Source: Candidatus Borkfalkia ceftriaxoniphila
GTDB lineage: Bacteria > Bacillota > Clostridia > Christensenellales > Borkfalkiaceae
Length of the DNA: 64,000 bases
Direction of reading: 5' to 3'
NCBI RefSeq assembly: GCF_004134775.1
Contig: NZ_SDOZ01000002.1
Location: forward strand, 1,834,005 to 1,898,004
Shown: one piece after another, positions 7,911 to 16,617 of the stretch
Layout of the letters: each line of letters begins with the position of its first letter
How positions within the stretch are numbered: the first letter of the stretch is position 1
The notes under the pieces: model-generated
Seen by the model: the letters and a program-made list of their open reading frames with translations, nothing else
Database searches by the model: none
What the model was told of the DNA's origin: nothing
Translations under genes and position numbers: made by a program

Positions 7911-8747
7911 ATGGAAGCAGTTCATTTCGAAAACGTGAAATATTCATATACCGAAAACGGCAAACGCTTTGCCGTAAACGGCGTCACTCTCTCGATCGAA
8001 GAGGGGGAATTCGTCGCCGTGCTCGGCAGAAACGGCAGCGGCAAATCCACGCTGGCAAAACTGATCAACGCGCTATTAACGCCCGTTTCGGGCAAGGTGG
8101 AAGTGTTCGGCATGGACACTTCGGACAATAAAAAGACCTTCGAGATCCGCAAAAACGCGGGTATGGTCTTTCAGAATCCCGATAACCAGATGGTCGCCTC
8201 CATCGTGGAGGACGACGTGGCGTTCGGCCCCGAAAATATCGGCGTGCCGCGGGAAGAGATCGGGGAGCGCATCGGTTTCGCGCTCAAAGCCGTCGGCATG
8301 GAGGAGTACCGCACGTCTACGCCCACGCGCCTGTCGGGCGGGCAGAAACAGCGCATCGCCATCGCGGGCGTCCTCGCGATCAAGCCGAAGATCATGATCT
8401 TGGACGAATCCACCGCCATGCTCGATCCCAAGGGGCGGCGGGAGGTGATGGACGTCGTCAAACGGCTCAATAAAGAGGAAAACATGACGGTCATCCTCAT
8501 CACGCACTTTATGGACGAGGCGCTCGAAGCGGACAGGGCGATCGTCATGAACCAGGGCGAGATCGTCATGCAGGGCACACCCGAAGAAATTTTTCGAAGG
8601 AGCGACGAACTGGAGATCTACAATCTCGCGCTGCCGCGTGCGGCGGCCATCGCCAAAAAACTGTCGGCGGGGGGAATGCCCGTCGCGACCGCGTTCGACG
8701 CGGAAACCGTCGCGGAGGAAATATGCGAATCGTTGCGCAGGATCTGA
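7911..8747 (+). CDS. ecfA1: Energy-coupling factor transporter ATPase EcfA1
   Basis: This is one of two ATPases that power the energy-coupling-factor importer, which takes up vitamins and metals through exchangeable S-components. The 278-residue protein has Walker A GRNGSGKST near residue 38, the Q-loop VFQNPDNQMVAS near 90, signature LSGGQKQRIAIAG near 142 and Walker B IMILDESTAMLDP near 162; the signature and Walker B context are typical of EcfA. It overlaps ecfA2 by 25 bases and ecfT follows, the usual order. The start is the ATG at 7911: the residues after it match the normal EcfA N-terminus, although there is no ribosome site and the promoter sits directly before it. No S-component gene is in the window, so substrates are unknown. 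Confidence 0.95.
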   Translation: MEAVHFENVKYSYTENGKRFAVNGVTLSIEEGEFVAVLGRNGSGKSTLAKLINALLTPVSGKVEVFGMDTSDNKKTFEIRKNAGMVFQNPDNQMVASIVEDDVAFGPENIGVPREEIGERIGFALKAVGMEEYRTSTPTRLSGGQKQRIAIAGVLAIKPKIMILDESTAMLDPKGRREVMDVVKRLNKEENMTVILITHFMDEALEADRAIVMNQGEIVMQGTPEEIFRRSDELEIYNLALPRAAAIAKKLSAGGMPVATAFDAETVAEEICESLRRI

Positions 8748-9595
8748 CATATACGTATAACGCCAAATCGCCCTTTGCAAGTCAAGCGCTTTGCGGCGTT
8801 ACGCTCACCATTGAGGAGGGCGAATTTTTCGGCATCATCGGGCACACGGGCAGCGGAAAATCCACGTTCGTGCAGCACCTCAACGCGCTCATACGGCTGA
8901 CGGGCGGCTCTCTCAAAGTGGGGGAATACGACCTCGCCGACAAAAAGTGCAATTTTCTGGAACTGCGCAGCAAAGTCGGCATGGTGTTCCAGTATCCCGA
9001 ATATCAGCTGTTCGCGGAAACGGTGGAAAAGGACGTCATGTTCGGGCTGAAAAACTTTGCCAAGGACATGAAGGAAGAGGAGATGAAAGCGGCCGTCAGA
9101 GAGGCGCTCGAGATCGTCGATCTGAATTACGCCGAGATCAAGGACAAATCCCCCTTCGAACTTTCGGGCGGACAGAAACGGCGCGTCGCCATTGCGGGCG
9201 TCATCGTCACCAAACCCGAGGTGCTCATTCTCGACGAACCCGCGGCGGGGCTCGACCCGCTCGGTAAAAAAGAAGTTATGCAGCTTTTGCACGCCATTCA
9301 CGGCAAATGGTGCAAGACGATCGTCATCGTGTCGCACGACATGGACGAGATCAGCGAAAACTGCACCCGCGCCGCAGTGTTTGCCGACGGGAAAGTGGTG
9401 ATGGAGGGCAAGCCGCACGAACTGTTCAAGAAGGGCGCAACGCTCGTGTCGCTGGGACTGGACGTGCCCGTGACCGCCAAGATCTGTATGCTCTTAAAGG
9501 AGCGGGGCATCGAGATAGACACGGATTTTTCCACCGAAGATTTTACCGCCAAAGTTCTCGCGCTGTATCGGCGTTCCAAAGAGGGCATATGTTAA
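8723..9595 (+). CDS. ecfA2: Energy-coupling factor transporter ATPase EcfA2
   Basis: Second ATPase of the ECF module, forming a heterodimer with EcfA1. In 290 residues it shows Walker A GHTGSGKST near residue 39, Q-loop FQYPEYQLFAE, signature FELSGGQKRRVAIAG near 145 and Walker B VLILDEPAAGLDP near 165. The start lies inside the end of ecfA1 and the stop overlaps the ecfT start, so translation of the three genes is coupled. The EcfA-specific Q-loop form (YPEYQLF) separates it from general ABC ATPases. Confidence 0.95.
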   Translation: MRIVAQDLTYTYNAKSPFASQALCGVTLTIEEGEFFGIIGHTGSGKSTFVQHLNALIRLTGGSLKVGEYDLADKKCNFLELRSKVGMVFQYPEYQLFAETVEKDVMFGLKNFAKDMKEEEMKAAVREALEIVDLNYAEIKDKSPFELSGGQKRRVAIAGVIVTKPEVLILDEPAAGLDPLGKKEVMQLLHAIHGKWCKTIVIVSHDMDEISENCTRAAVFADGKVVMEGKPHELFKKGATLVSLGLDVPVTAKICMLLKERGIEIDTDFSTEDFTAKVLALYRRSKEGIC

Positions 9596-10437
9596 ACGAC
9601 GTTACTTTCGGACAATTTTATCCCGCCAAGTCCTTTGTGCACAACATGGATGCGCGCGCGAAGATCGTCTTCGTGATCGCCTACATCGTGGCGATATTTC
9701 TGGCGGACAATTTTATCGCGCTGGGCGCGGTGACTTTATTTCTGATATTTGTCGTGCTGTTGTCCCGCGTGCCTTTCGGCAGCGTGCTGCGCTCGGTCAA
9801 GATGATCCTCTTCCTCATCGTGTTCACCGCGATCCTCAATCTGTTTTTCTATTCGGGCGAGAGCGCGTATAAGCCGCTCGTGGACTGGTGGATCATCACC
9901 ATCACGCAGGAATCTCTGGTCAACATGGCTTTTCTGGCGCTGCGGCTCTTTCTTTTGGTCATGGGCACGTCGGTGCTCACGCTCACGACCACGCCCGTCT
10001 CTCTGACCGACGGCATCGAGAGCCTGCTCACGCCCCTCAAATGGATCAGATTCCCCGTGCACGAACTGGCGCTCATCATGAGCATCGCGCTGCGCTTTAT
10101 CCCCACGCTGACCGACGAGACCAACCGCATCATCAGCGCGCAAAAGGCGCGCGGAGCGAATTTCGAAACGGGCGGGCTGATCAAGCGCGCCAAGGCGACG
10201 CTCCCGATCCTGATCCCGCTGCTCGTGAGCGCCTTCCGCCGCGCCGAAGATCTGGGCGACGCGATGGACGCCCGCTGTTACAGCGGCGCGAAAGGGCGCA
10301 CGAAATATAAAAAACTCACCTTTACCTGGCGCGATCTTCTGGGGCTTCTCGTTCTCGGCGGACTGATCACGGGCATCGTATTTATCAATCTGTATTTCGG
10401 CAACGAGTTCGCCTTTCTCGCCTGGTTCAACAAGTGA
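9589..10437 (+). CDS. ecfT: ECF transporter transmembrane protein EcfT
   Basis: Membrane scaffold that couples the EcfA1A2 ATPases to S-components. I start it at the ATG at 9589 (282 residues, beginning MLNDVTFGQFYP), overlapping the ecfA2 stop by 7 bases; the frame stays open upstream inside ecfA2 but that is not the gene. Four to six hydrophobic helices are visible: two early (about residues 25-60), then 95-140, and one near the C-terminus. The cytoplasmic coupling segment contains the Ala-Arg-Gly type motif in AQKARGANFE and the later AEDLGDAMDARCY stretch, both hallmarks of EcfT. truA follows 7 bases later, the common Firmicutes arrangement. Confidence 0.94.
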   Translation: MLNDVTFGQFYPAKSFVHNMDARAKIVFVIAYIVAIFLADNFIALGAVTLFLIFVVLLSRVPFGSVLRSVKMILFLIVFTAILNLFFYSGESAYKPLVDWWIITITQESLVNMAFLALRLFLLVMGTSVLTLTTTPVSLTDGIESLLTPLKWIRFPVHELALIMSIALRFIPTLTDETNRIISAQKARGANFETGGLIKRAKATLPILIPLLVSAFRRAEDLGDAMDARCYSGAKGRTKYKKLTFTWRDLLGLLVLGGLITGIVFINLYFGNEFAFLAWFNK

Positions 10438-10444
10438 GGCGCGT

Positions 10445-11221
10445 ATGACGATCGCTTTGCTTGTTTGCTATGACGGAACGCGGCTCTCGGGCTGGCAGAC
10501 GCAGTCGAACGCCGACAGCGTGCAGAGCGCGCTGGAAAGGGCGGTTTACGATGCGTTTTCCGAAAACGTGCGCGTTGCCGCGAGCGGGCGCACCGATTCG
10601 GGCGTGCACGCGGCGGGGCAGGTGTGTTCGCTTTCCTTGGAAAACCGCATTGCGCCCGAGAGGGTGGCGGACGCGCTCAACCGCTTTCTGCCCGAGGACG
10701 TCCGCGTGCTCGAAAGCGCCGCCGCGCCCGAAGGGTTCGACGCCTGCCGCATGGCGAAACAAAAGACCTACCGCTACCGCTTTTATGTAAGCGCGCGGCA
10801 AAATCCACTCAAAGAACGCTACGCGGCGCAGTTGAAGCGCATGCCCGATCCGGAAAAAATGCGCGCCGCCGCGAAACTGATAGAAGGCGAGCACGATTTC
10901 AAATGTTTCTGCGCGAGCGGCTCGGCGGCAAAAAGCACCGTGCGGCACGTGCTCTCCGCACAAATATCTCTCGAAAGATCGCTCGGCGGCGACGATATCG
11001 TGCTCGACGTGTGCGGCAAAGGGTTTCTGTATAATATGGTGCGCATCATTGCGGGCACGCTCGCTGCCGTCGGAGAGGGGAAAATCCGCGCGGAGGATAT
11101 TTTGCGGGCGTTCGAAAGCGGCGAACGCGCTCTGCTCGGCAAAACGATGCCCGCCAAGGGGCTGACTTTATTGAACGTAGACTACGGTTTTCCGCTCTTT
11201 CCGAGAGCGATAAAGGAGTAA
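10445..11221 (+). CDS. truA: tRNA pseudouridine synthase A
   Basis: Converts uridines 38-40 in the tRNA anticodon stem to pseudouridine. The 258-residue length is typical, and the catalytic Asp lies in GRTDSGVHA (D51). The later conserved segments DFKCFCASG and FLYNMVRIIAGTL are also present. It follows ecfT after 7 bases and is cotranscribed with it, a linkage seen widely in Firmicutes, though the ribosomal genes that usually flank this block (rplQ upstream, rplM-rpsI downstream) are absent. A membrane protein gene follows 5 bases after its stop. Confidence 0.95.
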   Translation: MTIALLVCYDGTRLSGWQTQSNADSVQSALERAVYDAFSENVRVAASGRTDSGVHAAGQVCSLSLENRIAPERVADALNRFLPEDVRVLESAAAPEGFDACRMAKQKTYRYRFYVSARQNPLKERYAAQLKRMPDPEKMRAAAKLIEGEHDFKCFCASGSAAKSTVRHVLSAQISLERSLGGDDIVLDVCGKGFLYNMVRIIAGTLAAVGEGKIRAEDILRAFESGERALLGKTMPAKGLTLLNVDYGFPLFPRAIKE

Positions 11222-11226
11222 ATCAA

Positions 11227-12069
11227 ATGGAATTATTCGTATTATTTTCGATATTTTTCTCGTTCTGCAATCCATTGCTGGGCGTCGAAGCGGGATTCCG
11301 CGTATGGGACTGCTCGACGGCTCTCATCGTGTCCCTCTGCCTGTACGCGGTGATCTACGTGTTCAAGGCGATCGCGCTTTCCACCATGGCGAAAAACGCG
11401 GGCAAAGATAAACTCGTCTGGTGCGCCTTCGTGCCCGTCGCCAGCACCTATCTGATGGGGGAACTTGCAGGCGACACGCGCTTTTTCAATCATACGTTCA
11501 AGAAGATCGGGCTGATCGCCATGATCACCGAGATCGTCGTCATACTGGCGTTTCTCTGCTCTTACGTGCCGCAGTACTATATCATCGACGGCGGCTATTA
11601 TCTCGAACCCGTAAAGGGCAGCGGCGGACTGCAGATCGTAGATTCCGTGCCTTTATGGTTATTCAACCTCTATAAGGTCGGCGATATCGTGTACAGTATT
11701 TTGTCGTGGATCTATCTCTTCGTGTTCGTATTCCTGTATATCGCTATTTTCCGCACCTATTACGCCCGCGGGCATGTGCTGTTCACCATCATTTCCGCGC
11801 TGTTTCCCGTATCGGCGTTTTTCCTGTTCGCCATCCGCAACAATCCCGCGGTCAACTACGAAAAATTTATGCAGGAGCAGATGGAGCGCATGCGCCGCGC
11901 ACAGCAGGGAAATCCCTACAATCCGTACGGCAATACTCCTTACGGGCAGGACTCGTACAACGGCGACGCGCCTGCTCCGCCCGACGATCCGTTCGACGAA
12001 TTTTCTTCCCAAGACAAGAACGAGGGGGGCAAGAAGGACGACAACGACCCCGACGATTTCTTTAACTGA
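11227..12069 (+). CDS. Multi-pass membrane protein of unknown function with acidic tail
   Basis: I do not recognise the family. The 280-residue protein has about five hydrophobic segments (roughly residues 4-20, 30-50, 92-115, 155-180 and 188-205). These are followed by a hydrophilic tail of about 75 residues rich in Asn, Pro, Tyr, Gly and then Asp/Glu/Lys, ending DDNDPDDFFN. A ribosome site AAGGAG lies 8 bases before the ATG, and it closes the ecfA1-ecfA2-ecfT-truA transcript ahead of a terminator. The disordered tail probably faces the cytoplasm. Nothing indicates it is an S-component, since the usual EcfT-contacting Ala motif is not evident. Confidence 0.78.
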   Translation: MELFVLFSIFFSFCNPLLGVEAGFRVWDCSTALIVSLCLYAVIYVFKAIALSTMAKNAGKDKLVWCAFVPVASTYLMGELAGDTRFFNHTFKKIGLIAMITEIVVILAFLCSYVPQYYIIDGGYYLEPVKGSGGLQIVDSVPLWLFNLYKVGDIVYSILSWIYLFVFVFLYIAIFRTYYARGHVLFTIISALFPVSAFFLFAIRNNPAVNYEKFMQEQMERMRRAQQGNPYNPYGNTPYGQDSYNGDAPAPPDDPFDEFSSQDKNEGGKKDDNDPDDFFN

Positions 12070-12072
12070 ACG

Positions 12073-12105
12073 AAAGCGCGGCTTTTCAGGCCGCGCTTTA
12101 TTTTA
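12073..12105 (+). terminator. Terminator of the ecf-truA operon
   Basis: Ten-base stem (12073-12082 with 12090-12099) and a TTTTCAG loop, followed by ATTTTAT, directly after the membrane protein stop. Confidence 0.82.
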
Positions 12106-12111
12106 TGCCGA

Positions 12112-12140
12112 TTGACAAGAAGGCTCGCTTATGATATAAT
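12112..12140 (+). promoter_or_regulatory. Consensus sigma-A promoter of mnmE
   Basis: Perfect TTGACA (12112-12117), 17-base spacer, perfect TATAAT (12135-12140). The leader to the mnmE ATG is about 33 bases. Confidence 0.9.
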
Positions 12141-12179
12141 CGGGATGATAAAAAACGACAGGCAGAAGAGGCGCAGCGT

Positions 12180-13517
12180 ATGAAAAATCCCAATATAGCC
12201 GCGATATCCACGCCGCCCGGGAAAGGCGGCGTCGCGATCATCCGCATCAGCGGCGGCGACCCGCTTTCCATTGCGGAAAAAATGTTTGTTCCCGCGGGCA
12301 AAACGGCGGTTGCGGCGTTTTCGCCCAATCATATGTACCCCGGCGAGATAGACGCGGGCGATTTTAAAGATTACGGGCTGTGCGTCTATTTCCGCGCGCC
12401 CAAAAGTTTTACGGGCGAGGACGTGGTGGAATTTCACTGCCACGGCGGGTCAAGCATCGCGCGCGGCGTTCTGCGGCGCGCTTTCGAACTGGGCGCGGCG
12501 GGCGCGCAGCGCGGCGAATTCACCAAGCGCGCGTTCTTAAACGGAAAACTTTCCCTTTCTTCCGCGGAGGGGCTCATCGACATGATCAACGGCGAGAGCG
12601 AGGCGGAAGTGCGCGCTGGATATATGCTGTACTGCGAGCGCCTGAAAAAGGTCGCCGACGGACTGCAAGCGTCGCTGACGGAAATTTTGGCGGGCATCGA
12701 CGCGGACGTCGATTTTCCCGAGGAAGATCTCGAACACACCGACCTTGCCGACGTCAAAACTAAAATCGGCGCGATCCGCGATAAACTGATCGAACTTCGG
12801 GGCACCTATTCGGTGGGGCAAAAGATACGGCAGGGCGTCAACGTGGTCATCGCGGGGCGGCCGAACACGGGGAAGAGTTCGCTTTTGAACGCATTGCTCG
12901 GCGCGGATAAGGCGATCGTTTCGTCCGTTGCGGGCACCACGCGCGACGCGGTGGAGGGGGCGCTCGAGATCGGGGGCGTACGCTTTAATCTCTACGATAC
13001 CGCGGGGCAGCGCGAGAGCGAGAACGAGATTGAGAATATCGGCATCGAGCGCGCGCGGCAACTTACGGAGGGCGCCGACCTCGTGCTCTTCGTGCTCGAC
13101 GCGGGCGAAGAATTTTCCGAAGAGGACAGATCGATCGCCGAAAAGATCGAAAACAAGAATAAGATCGTCGTATACAATAAATCCGACCTGTCCGACGCGC
13201 GCGGGATGCGTGCCGATATCCGCGTGAGCGCGAAAACGGGCGAAAATATCCAAACGCTCAAACAGATGATGCTGGAAAAGAGCCTCCAAGGTTACAGCGC
13301 GGACGCGGAATACCTTATCGAGCAGCGCCATTATTTCGCGTTGGGGAAGGCTCTCGAAGGCGTCGAAGCCGCATATCGCGCCTGCGGCAATGCGCCGCTC
13401 GATCTTCTCGGGATCGACTTGAAAGCCGCGTGGGACGCTCTGGGAGAGATCAGCGGCATGACTGCGAACGAGGCGATCATCGACGAAATATTCGCAAAAT
13501 TCTGCGTGGGCAAATAA
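12180..13517 (+). CDS. mnmE: tRNA modification GTPase MnmE
   Basis: With MnmG this enzyme adds carboxymethylaminomethyl (or aminomethyl) groups to wobble uridine 34. In 445 residues it has the N-terminal folate-binding domain (start MKNPNIAAISTPPGKGG), the central helical part and an inserted G domain. The G domain shows GRPNTGKSS near residue 225, GTTRDAVEG, DTAGQRE near 275 and NKSD near 335. The C-terminal FCVGK is the CxGK motif whose Cys is needed for activity. Its usual partner mnmG is not next to it; a LysR regulator follows 11 bases later in the same direction. Confidence 0.96.
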   Translation: MKNPNIAAISTPPGKGGVAIIRISGGDPLSIAEKMFVPAGKTAVAAFSPNHMYPGEIDAGDFKDYGLCVYFRAPKSFTGEDVVEFHCHGGSSIARGVLRRAFELGAAGAQRGEFTKRAFLNGKLSLSSAEGLIDMINGESEAEVRAGYMLYCERLKKVADGLQASLTEILAGIDADVDFPEEDLEHTDLADVKTKIGAIRDKLIELRGTYSVGQKIRQGVNVVIAGRPNTGKSSLLNALLGADKAIVSSVAGTTRDAVEGALEIGGVRFNLYDTAGQRESENEIENIGIERARQLTEGADLVLFVLDAGEEFSEEDRSIAEKIENKNKIVVYNKSDLSDARGMRADIRVSAKTGENIQTLKQMMLEKSLQGYSADAEYLIEQRHYFALGKALEGVEAAYRACGNAPLDLLGIDLKAAWDALGEISGMTANEAIIDEIFAKFCVGK

Positions 13518-13528
13518 AGGAGAGTTTT

Positions 13529-14425
13529 ATGGTAAACCTGGAATTATACCGCGTCTTTTATACCGTCGCGAAGTGCGGCAGCCTGACGCGCGCGGCGGAG
13601 GAACTTTTTATCAGCCAGCCTGCGGTCTCGCAGGCGATCAAACAGTTGGAAGGGCAGTTGGATACGCCGCTGTTCAACCGCACGCACCGCGGCATGGAAC
13701 TTTCCGAACAGGGCGGCAAGCAGATATTCGACATCGTCGAGCGCGCGCTCGGTCAATTGGAAACGGCGGAAAACAAACTGAAAGAGATCAACCAGACCGC
13801 GACGGGCACTATCCGTATCAGCGCGTCGGATACCATTTTTTCTTACGTGCTCATCGACAAGATCGCGGAATATCACGCAAAATTCCCGAGCGTCAAACTC
13901 AATCTCGTCAACTGCATCACCACGGAAACGCTTGACTTATTGAAGAACAACAAGTGCGACATCGCCTTTCTGAATCTGCCCATCGAGGACAAAGACATCA
14001 ACCTCACGAGCGTGGTCATGCCGCTGCACGATATTTTCGTCGCCAACGAAAATTACGCGGAACTTTCCAAGGAAGTGCAGCCGCTCAATTCCATGCACGA
14101 TTATCCGCTTCTGATGCTGGACATGAGCACGGTCACGCGCAAGGCGATCATTCAGTTTTCCCATTCCATCGGCGTGCATCTGCATCCCGAGATTGAATGC
14201 GGAAGCCTGGAACTTCTGATCCAACTCGCGAAAAACGGCGTGGGCATCGCGTGTGCGCCGCGCGAATACGTCAGGCGCGAACTCAACGAAGAAAAATCGC
14301 TCGTCGAGATCCGCACGGATCCGCCGCTTCCCGCGCGCGCCGTCGGCATTGCCTTCCCTAAAAACCAGCCGCTTTCCTACGCGGTCAAAGAATTTTTCAA
14401 AATGTTCAACGAAGAGGGAAAATGA
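13529..14425 (+). CDS. LysR-family transcriptional regulator
   Basis: A 298-residue DNA-binding regulator with an N-terminal winged helix (residues 1-62: LYRVFYTVAKCGSLTRAAEE, then SQPAVSQAIKQLE) and a C-terminal periplasmic-binding-like effector domain beginning near residue 90 (GTIRISASDTIFSY). I start it at the ATG at 13529, preceded by AAAGGAG, although the frame continues upstream into mnmE. Regulators of this type usually control a divergent gene, but here the neighbours run the same way, so its target is unclear. It may act on the two small membrane protein genes downstream, the first of which overlaps its stop as ATGA. Confidence 0.9.
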   Translation: MVNLELYRVFYTVAKCGSLTRAAEELFISQPAVSQAIKQLEGQLDTPLFNRTHRGMELSEQGGKQIFDIVERALGQLETAENKLKEINQTATGTIRISASDTIFSYVLIDKIAEYHAKFPSVKLNLVNCITTETLDLLKNNKCDIAFLNLPIEDKDINLTSVVMPLHDIFVANENYAELSKEVQPLNSMHDYPLLMLDMSTVTRKAIIQFSHSIGVHLHPEIECGSLELLIQLAKNGVGIACAPREYVRRELNEEKSLVEIRTDPPLPARAVGIAFPKNQPLSYAVKEFFKMFNEEGK

Positions 14426-14907
14426 AAATGGACGAGATAGATGACGGTACGTATTATGAAGTCGTTTTTAAAAAAATCACAAAATATGAATGGCTGGCAG
14501 CCGCGCTGCTCGCGGTGATCTTCGCTGTCGGCACGGCGCTCGCAATTATGAATTACAAGCCCGCGAAAGGCACGCTGACGCTCGACAACTACGAGGATTT
14601 CGTGAATATAAAGGGTTCTGATTATATATCAAACGCGACCCAGACCGAATTTAATGCTTACTTTTCTGTCAGTGTGCAAATCCCGTACGGAGTAAAGTAC
14701 GAAATTGAAAACTTTTCCGTCACCGTTCTTGTTTCGGCGGTCGGCGGCGTGACGGCGGAAACGATCACTCTATCGGGGCATTTAAAGACGGACAGTCGCT
14801 TTTCGGAAGATTGCACGATTCATGTAAAAAAAGATCCTAACGCTTCGAATGTAATCCCTGCCGAAATTACGATACAGAGCATAGAGGGGGATTATTACCA
14901 TGTCTAA
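14422..14907 (+). CDS. Small single-pass membrane protein, unknown
   Basis: Not recognised. The 161-residue protein has one hydrophobic helix (about residues 23-45) after a short charged N-terminus, then an extracytoplasmic domain rich in beta-type sequence (about 60-160). It is translationally coupled to the LysR gene (ATGA), with an alternative ATG six bases later. It overlaps the next gene by 8 bases. The base composition is more AT-rich than in the genes before it, so this pair may have a different history. Confidence 0.7.
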   Translation: MKMDEIDDGTYYEVVFKKITKYEWLAAALLAVIFAVGTALAIMNYKPAKGTLTLDNYEDFVNIKGSDYISNATQTEFNAYFSVSVQIPYGVKYEIENFSVTVLVSAVGGVTAETITLSGHLKTDSRFSEDCTIHVKKDPNASNVIPAEITIQSIEGDYYHV

Positions 14908-15211
14908 TTATACCAGGCGAAAATTATTTACGGCTTCGCTCTATGCGTTGGGTATACTCTCGTTTGTCGTTGCTCTTTGCGTGCGCCATTTAGAGACATT
15001 GATGCTGATTTTAGCAGTATTCTCTTACTTTGCGGGGGGTTTGATTGCCCGTTACGCGTACAATCTTTGTAAATTCTCCAATTTCATCCAAGGCTATTTT
15101 GGCCATCGCTACGAGGTAAGTTCCGAGCCGAGCGATTTGGCGGTTTATATTGTTCGTGGCTGCGGATATTTTTTAGCCGTATTCGGTTTATGTTTGTTTA
15201 TGTTTTCGTAA
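14900..15211 (+). CDS. Small membrane protein with about three helices, unknown
   Basis: A 103-residue hydrophobic protein with helices at about residues 11-28, 31-52 and 82-102 and a short polar loop between the second and third. It is overlapped by the end of the preceding gene, so the two are probably made together and may form a membrane complex. No family motif is visible. A strong hairpin terminator follows immediately. Confidence 0.68.
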   Translation: MSNYTRRKLFTASLYALGILSFVVALCVRHLETLMLILAVFSYFAGGLIARYAYNLCKFSNFIQGYFGHRYEVSSEPSDLAVYIVRGCGYFLAVFGLCLFMFS

Positions 15212-15213
15212 AA

Positions 15214-15249
15214 AAGAGAGCGTCCGAAATTTCGGACGCTCTCTTATTC
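15214..15249. terminator. Bidirectional terminator, 16-bp perfect stem
   Basis: Bases 15214-15229 are exactly complementary to 15230-15245 (a perfect palindrome), with an A run to the left and T-rich sequence to the right. It closes both the LysR-membrane operon and the leftward asd-dapA-dapB-GNAT operon. Confidence 0.85.
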
Positions 15250-15849
15250 GGTTTTATCGAAATCTTCTATGAAGCGGACGGCCGAAAGATCCCAATATTT
15301 CCGATAAACGTTCTGATCCCGGCCGTCGAAATTTAACTGATACATCCGAAACGTAACGGGGAAATTTTTCGGCTGCCACTGCTCTTTGTAGGAATAGCGA
15401 TAGCGCATACCCAGCCGCCGCATGACTTTGCCGCTGCGGGGATTGTTTACGTCGTGCGTGGCGGTGATAAAGCGGAAATCGTCTTGTTTCAGTTGCTCGA
15501 TGAGCGCTTTTCCCGCTTCGGTTACGATGCCGCGATGCCAAAACGCAGGCAAAAGCCCGTAGCCGAAATCGTGGTGTTCTTCCGTGCTCGCATGTATGTA
15601 TCCGATCGGGATATCGTCAGTTTTCAGACAGATCGCGTAACTGTAACCGCGCGGCTGCCTGTATACTTGAAAGAACCGCTCTTCCAGGATCGCACGCGTT
15701 TGTTCAGAATCTTTCGCGGGATACCACGGCAGATACGTATTCACCGTGAGATCGCTGAATATGCGGAACGCGGCACCGAGGTCGTCTTCCGTAAATCTTC
15801 GTAGGCGCAGGCGCTCGGTTTCGATGCATGGTGTGTTTTCGAAATGCAT
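15244..15849 (-). CDS. GNAT-family N-acetyltransferase
   Basis: A 201-residue acetyltransferase of the RimJ/RimL-like group, which moves an acetyl group from acetyl-CoA to an amine. The N-terminus ETERLRLRRFTEDD is the family signature. The core has IGYIHASTEEH, GYGLLPAFWHRGIVTEAGKA (acetyl-CoA loop) and DVNNPRSGKVMRRLGM. I place the start at the ATG at 15849, two bases after dapB; the frame stays open upstream inside dapB but has no ribosome site there. It is the last gene of the lysine-pathway operon. Its position could mean it acetylates a pathway intermediate, but the family is broad and this is a guess. Confidence 0.85.
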   Translation of the reverse strand: MHFENTPCIETERLRLRRFTEDDLGAAFRIFSDLTVNTYLPWYPAKDSEQTRAILEERFFQVYRQPRGYSYAICLKTDDIPIGYIHASTEEHHDFGYGLLPAFWHRGIVTEAGKALIEQLKQDDFRFITATHDVNNPRSGKVMRRLGMRYRYSYKEQWQPKNFPVTFRMYQLNFDGRDQNVYRKYWDLSAVRFIEDFDKTE

Positions 15850-15851
15850 TT

Positions 15852-16616
15852 TTATTTTTTCATACCGTCGATGACGTTTTTCATGTCGTATCTTCCGGCG
15901 GGTTTGCCTTTCATAAAACTGGCGGCTTTTAAAGCGCCCGCCGCGAACACGCGCTTGCTGCGCGCGCTGTGCGAAAGGGTGATGATCTCGTCTTCGCCCG
16001 CGAACATCACTTCGTGCTCGCCGACGATGGTGCCGCCGCGCACCGCGTGGATACCGAGTTCGCGCCTGTCGCGCGCGCCCGTCATGCCTTCGCGACCGTA
16101 TACGTATTTTTTGTTGCCGTCGAACGCCTCGTTCACGCTTTCCGCGAGCATGTACGCCGTACCCGAAGGCGCGTCCTTTTTCAGGTTGTGATGCTTTTCG
16201 ATGATCTCCACGTCGAAATTTTCTCCGAGGAACGCCGCCGCCTCTTTTACGAGTTTTTGCAGGAGATTGACTCCCACGGAGAGGTTCGCCGTCTTGAAGA
16301 GTGGTATCTTTCCGCTCGCCCGTTCGATGGTTTTGAGATCTTCCTCCGAATAGCCCGTGGCGCATAAAATTGCAGCCGCGCCCGTTCTTTCGCAGTAGGA
16401 AAGCACGTTATAAAGATTTGCCGCCGCGGAAAAATCCACGACCGCGTCCGCCGCCGCGGAAATTTTATCGAAACCGTCGTAGACGGGCACGCCCGCCGTT
16501 TCGCCGTTTTTCATATCCACGCCCGCAAGCACGCAAAATTCTTTGTCGGCCTGCGCGAGTTCCAAAACCGTGCGGCCCATATGCCCGAAAATGCCGCTGA
16601 TGATCAGATTCGTCAT
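15852..16616 (-). CDS. dapB: 4-hydroxy-tetrahydrodipicolinate reductase
   Basis: Reduces the DapA product to tetrahydrodipicolinate on the way to diaminopimelate and lysine. The 254-residue protein has the N-terminal nucleotide-binding fold (GIFGHMGRTVLEL) and the active-site block EKHHNLKKDAPSGTA with its His-His and Lys residues, followed by the RGGTIVGEHEV segment. It lies one base after the dapA stop and two bases before the GNAT gene, within the riboswitch-controlled operon. Confidence 0.96.
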   Translation of the reverse strand: MTNLIISGIFGHMGRTVLELAQADKEFCVLAGVDMKNGETAGVPVYDGFDKISAAADAVVDFSAAANLYNVLSYCERTGAAAILCATGYSEEDLKTIERASGKIPLFKTANLSVGVNLLQKLVKEAAAFLGENFDVEIIEKHHNLKKDAPSGTAYMLAESVNEAFDGNKKYVYGREGMTGARDRRELGIHAVRGGTIVGEHEVMFAGEDEIITLSHSARSKRVFAAGALKAASFMKGKPAGRYDMKNVIDGMKK

Positions 16617-16617
16617 G

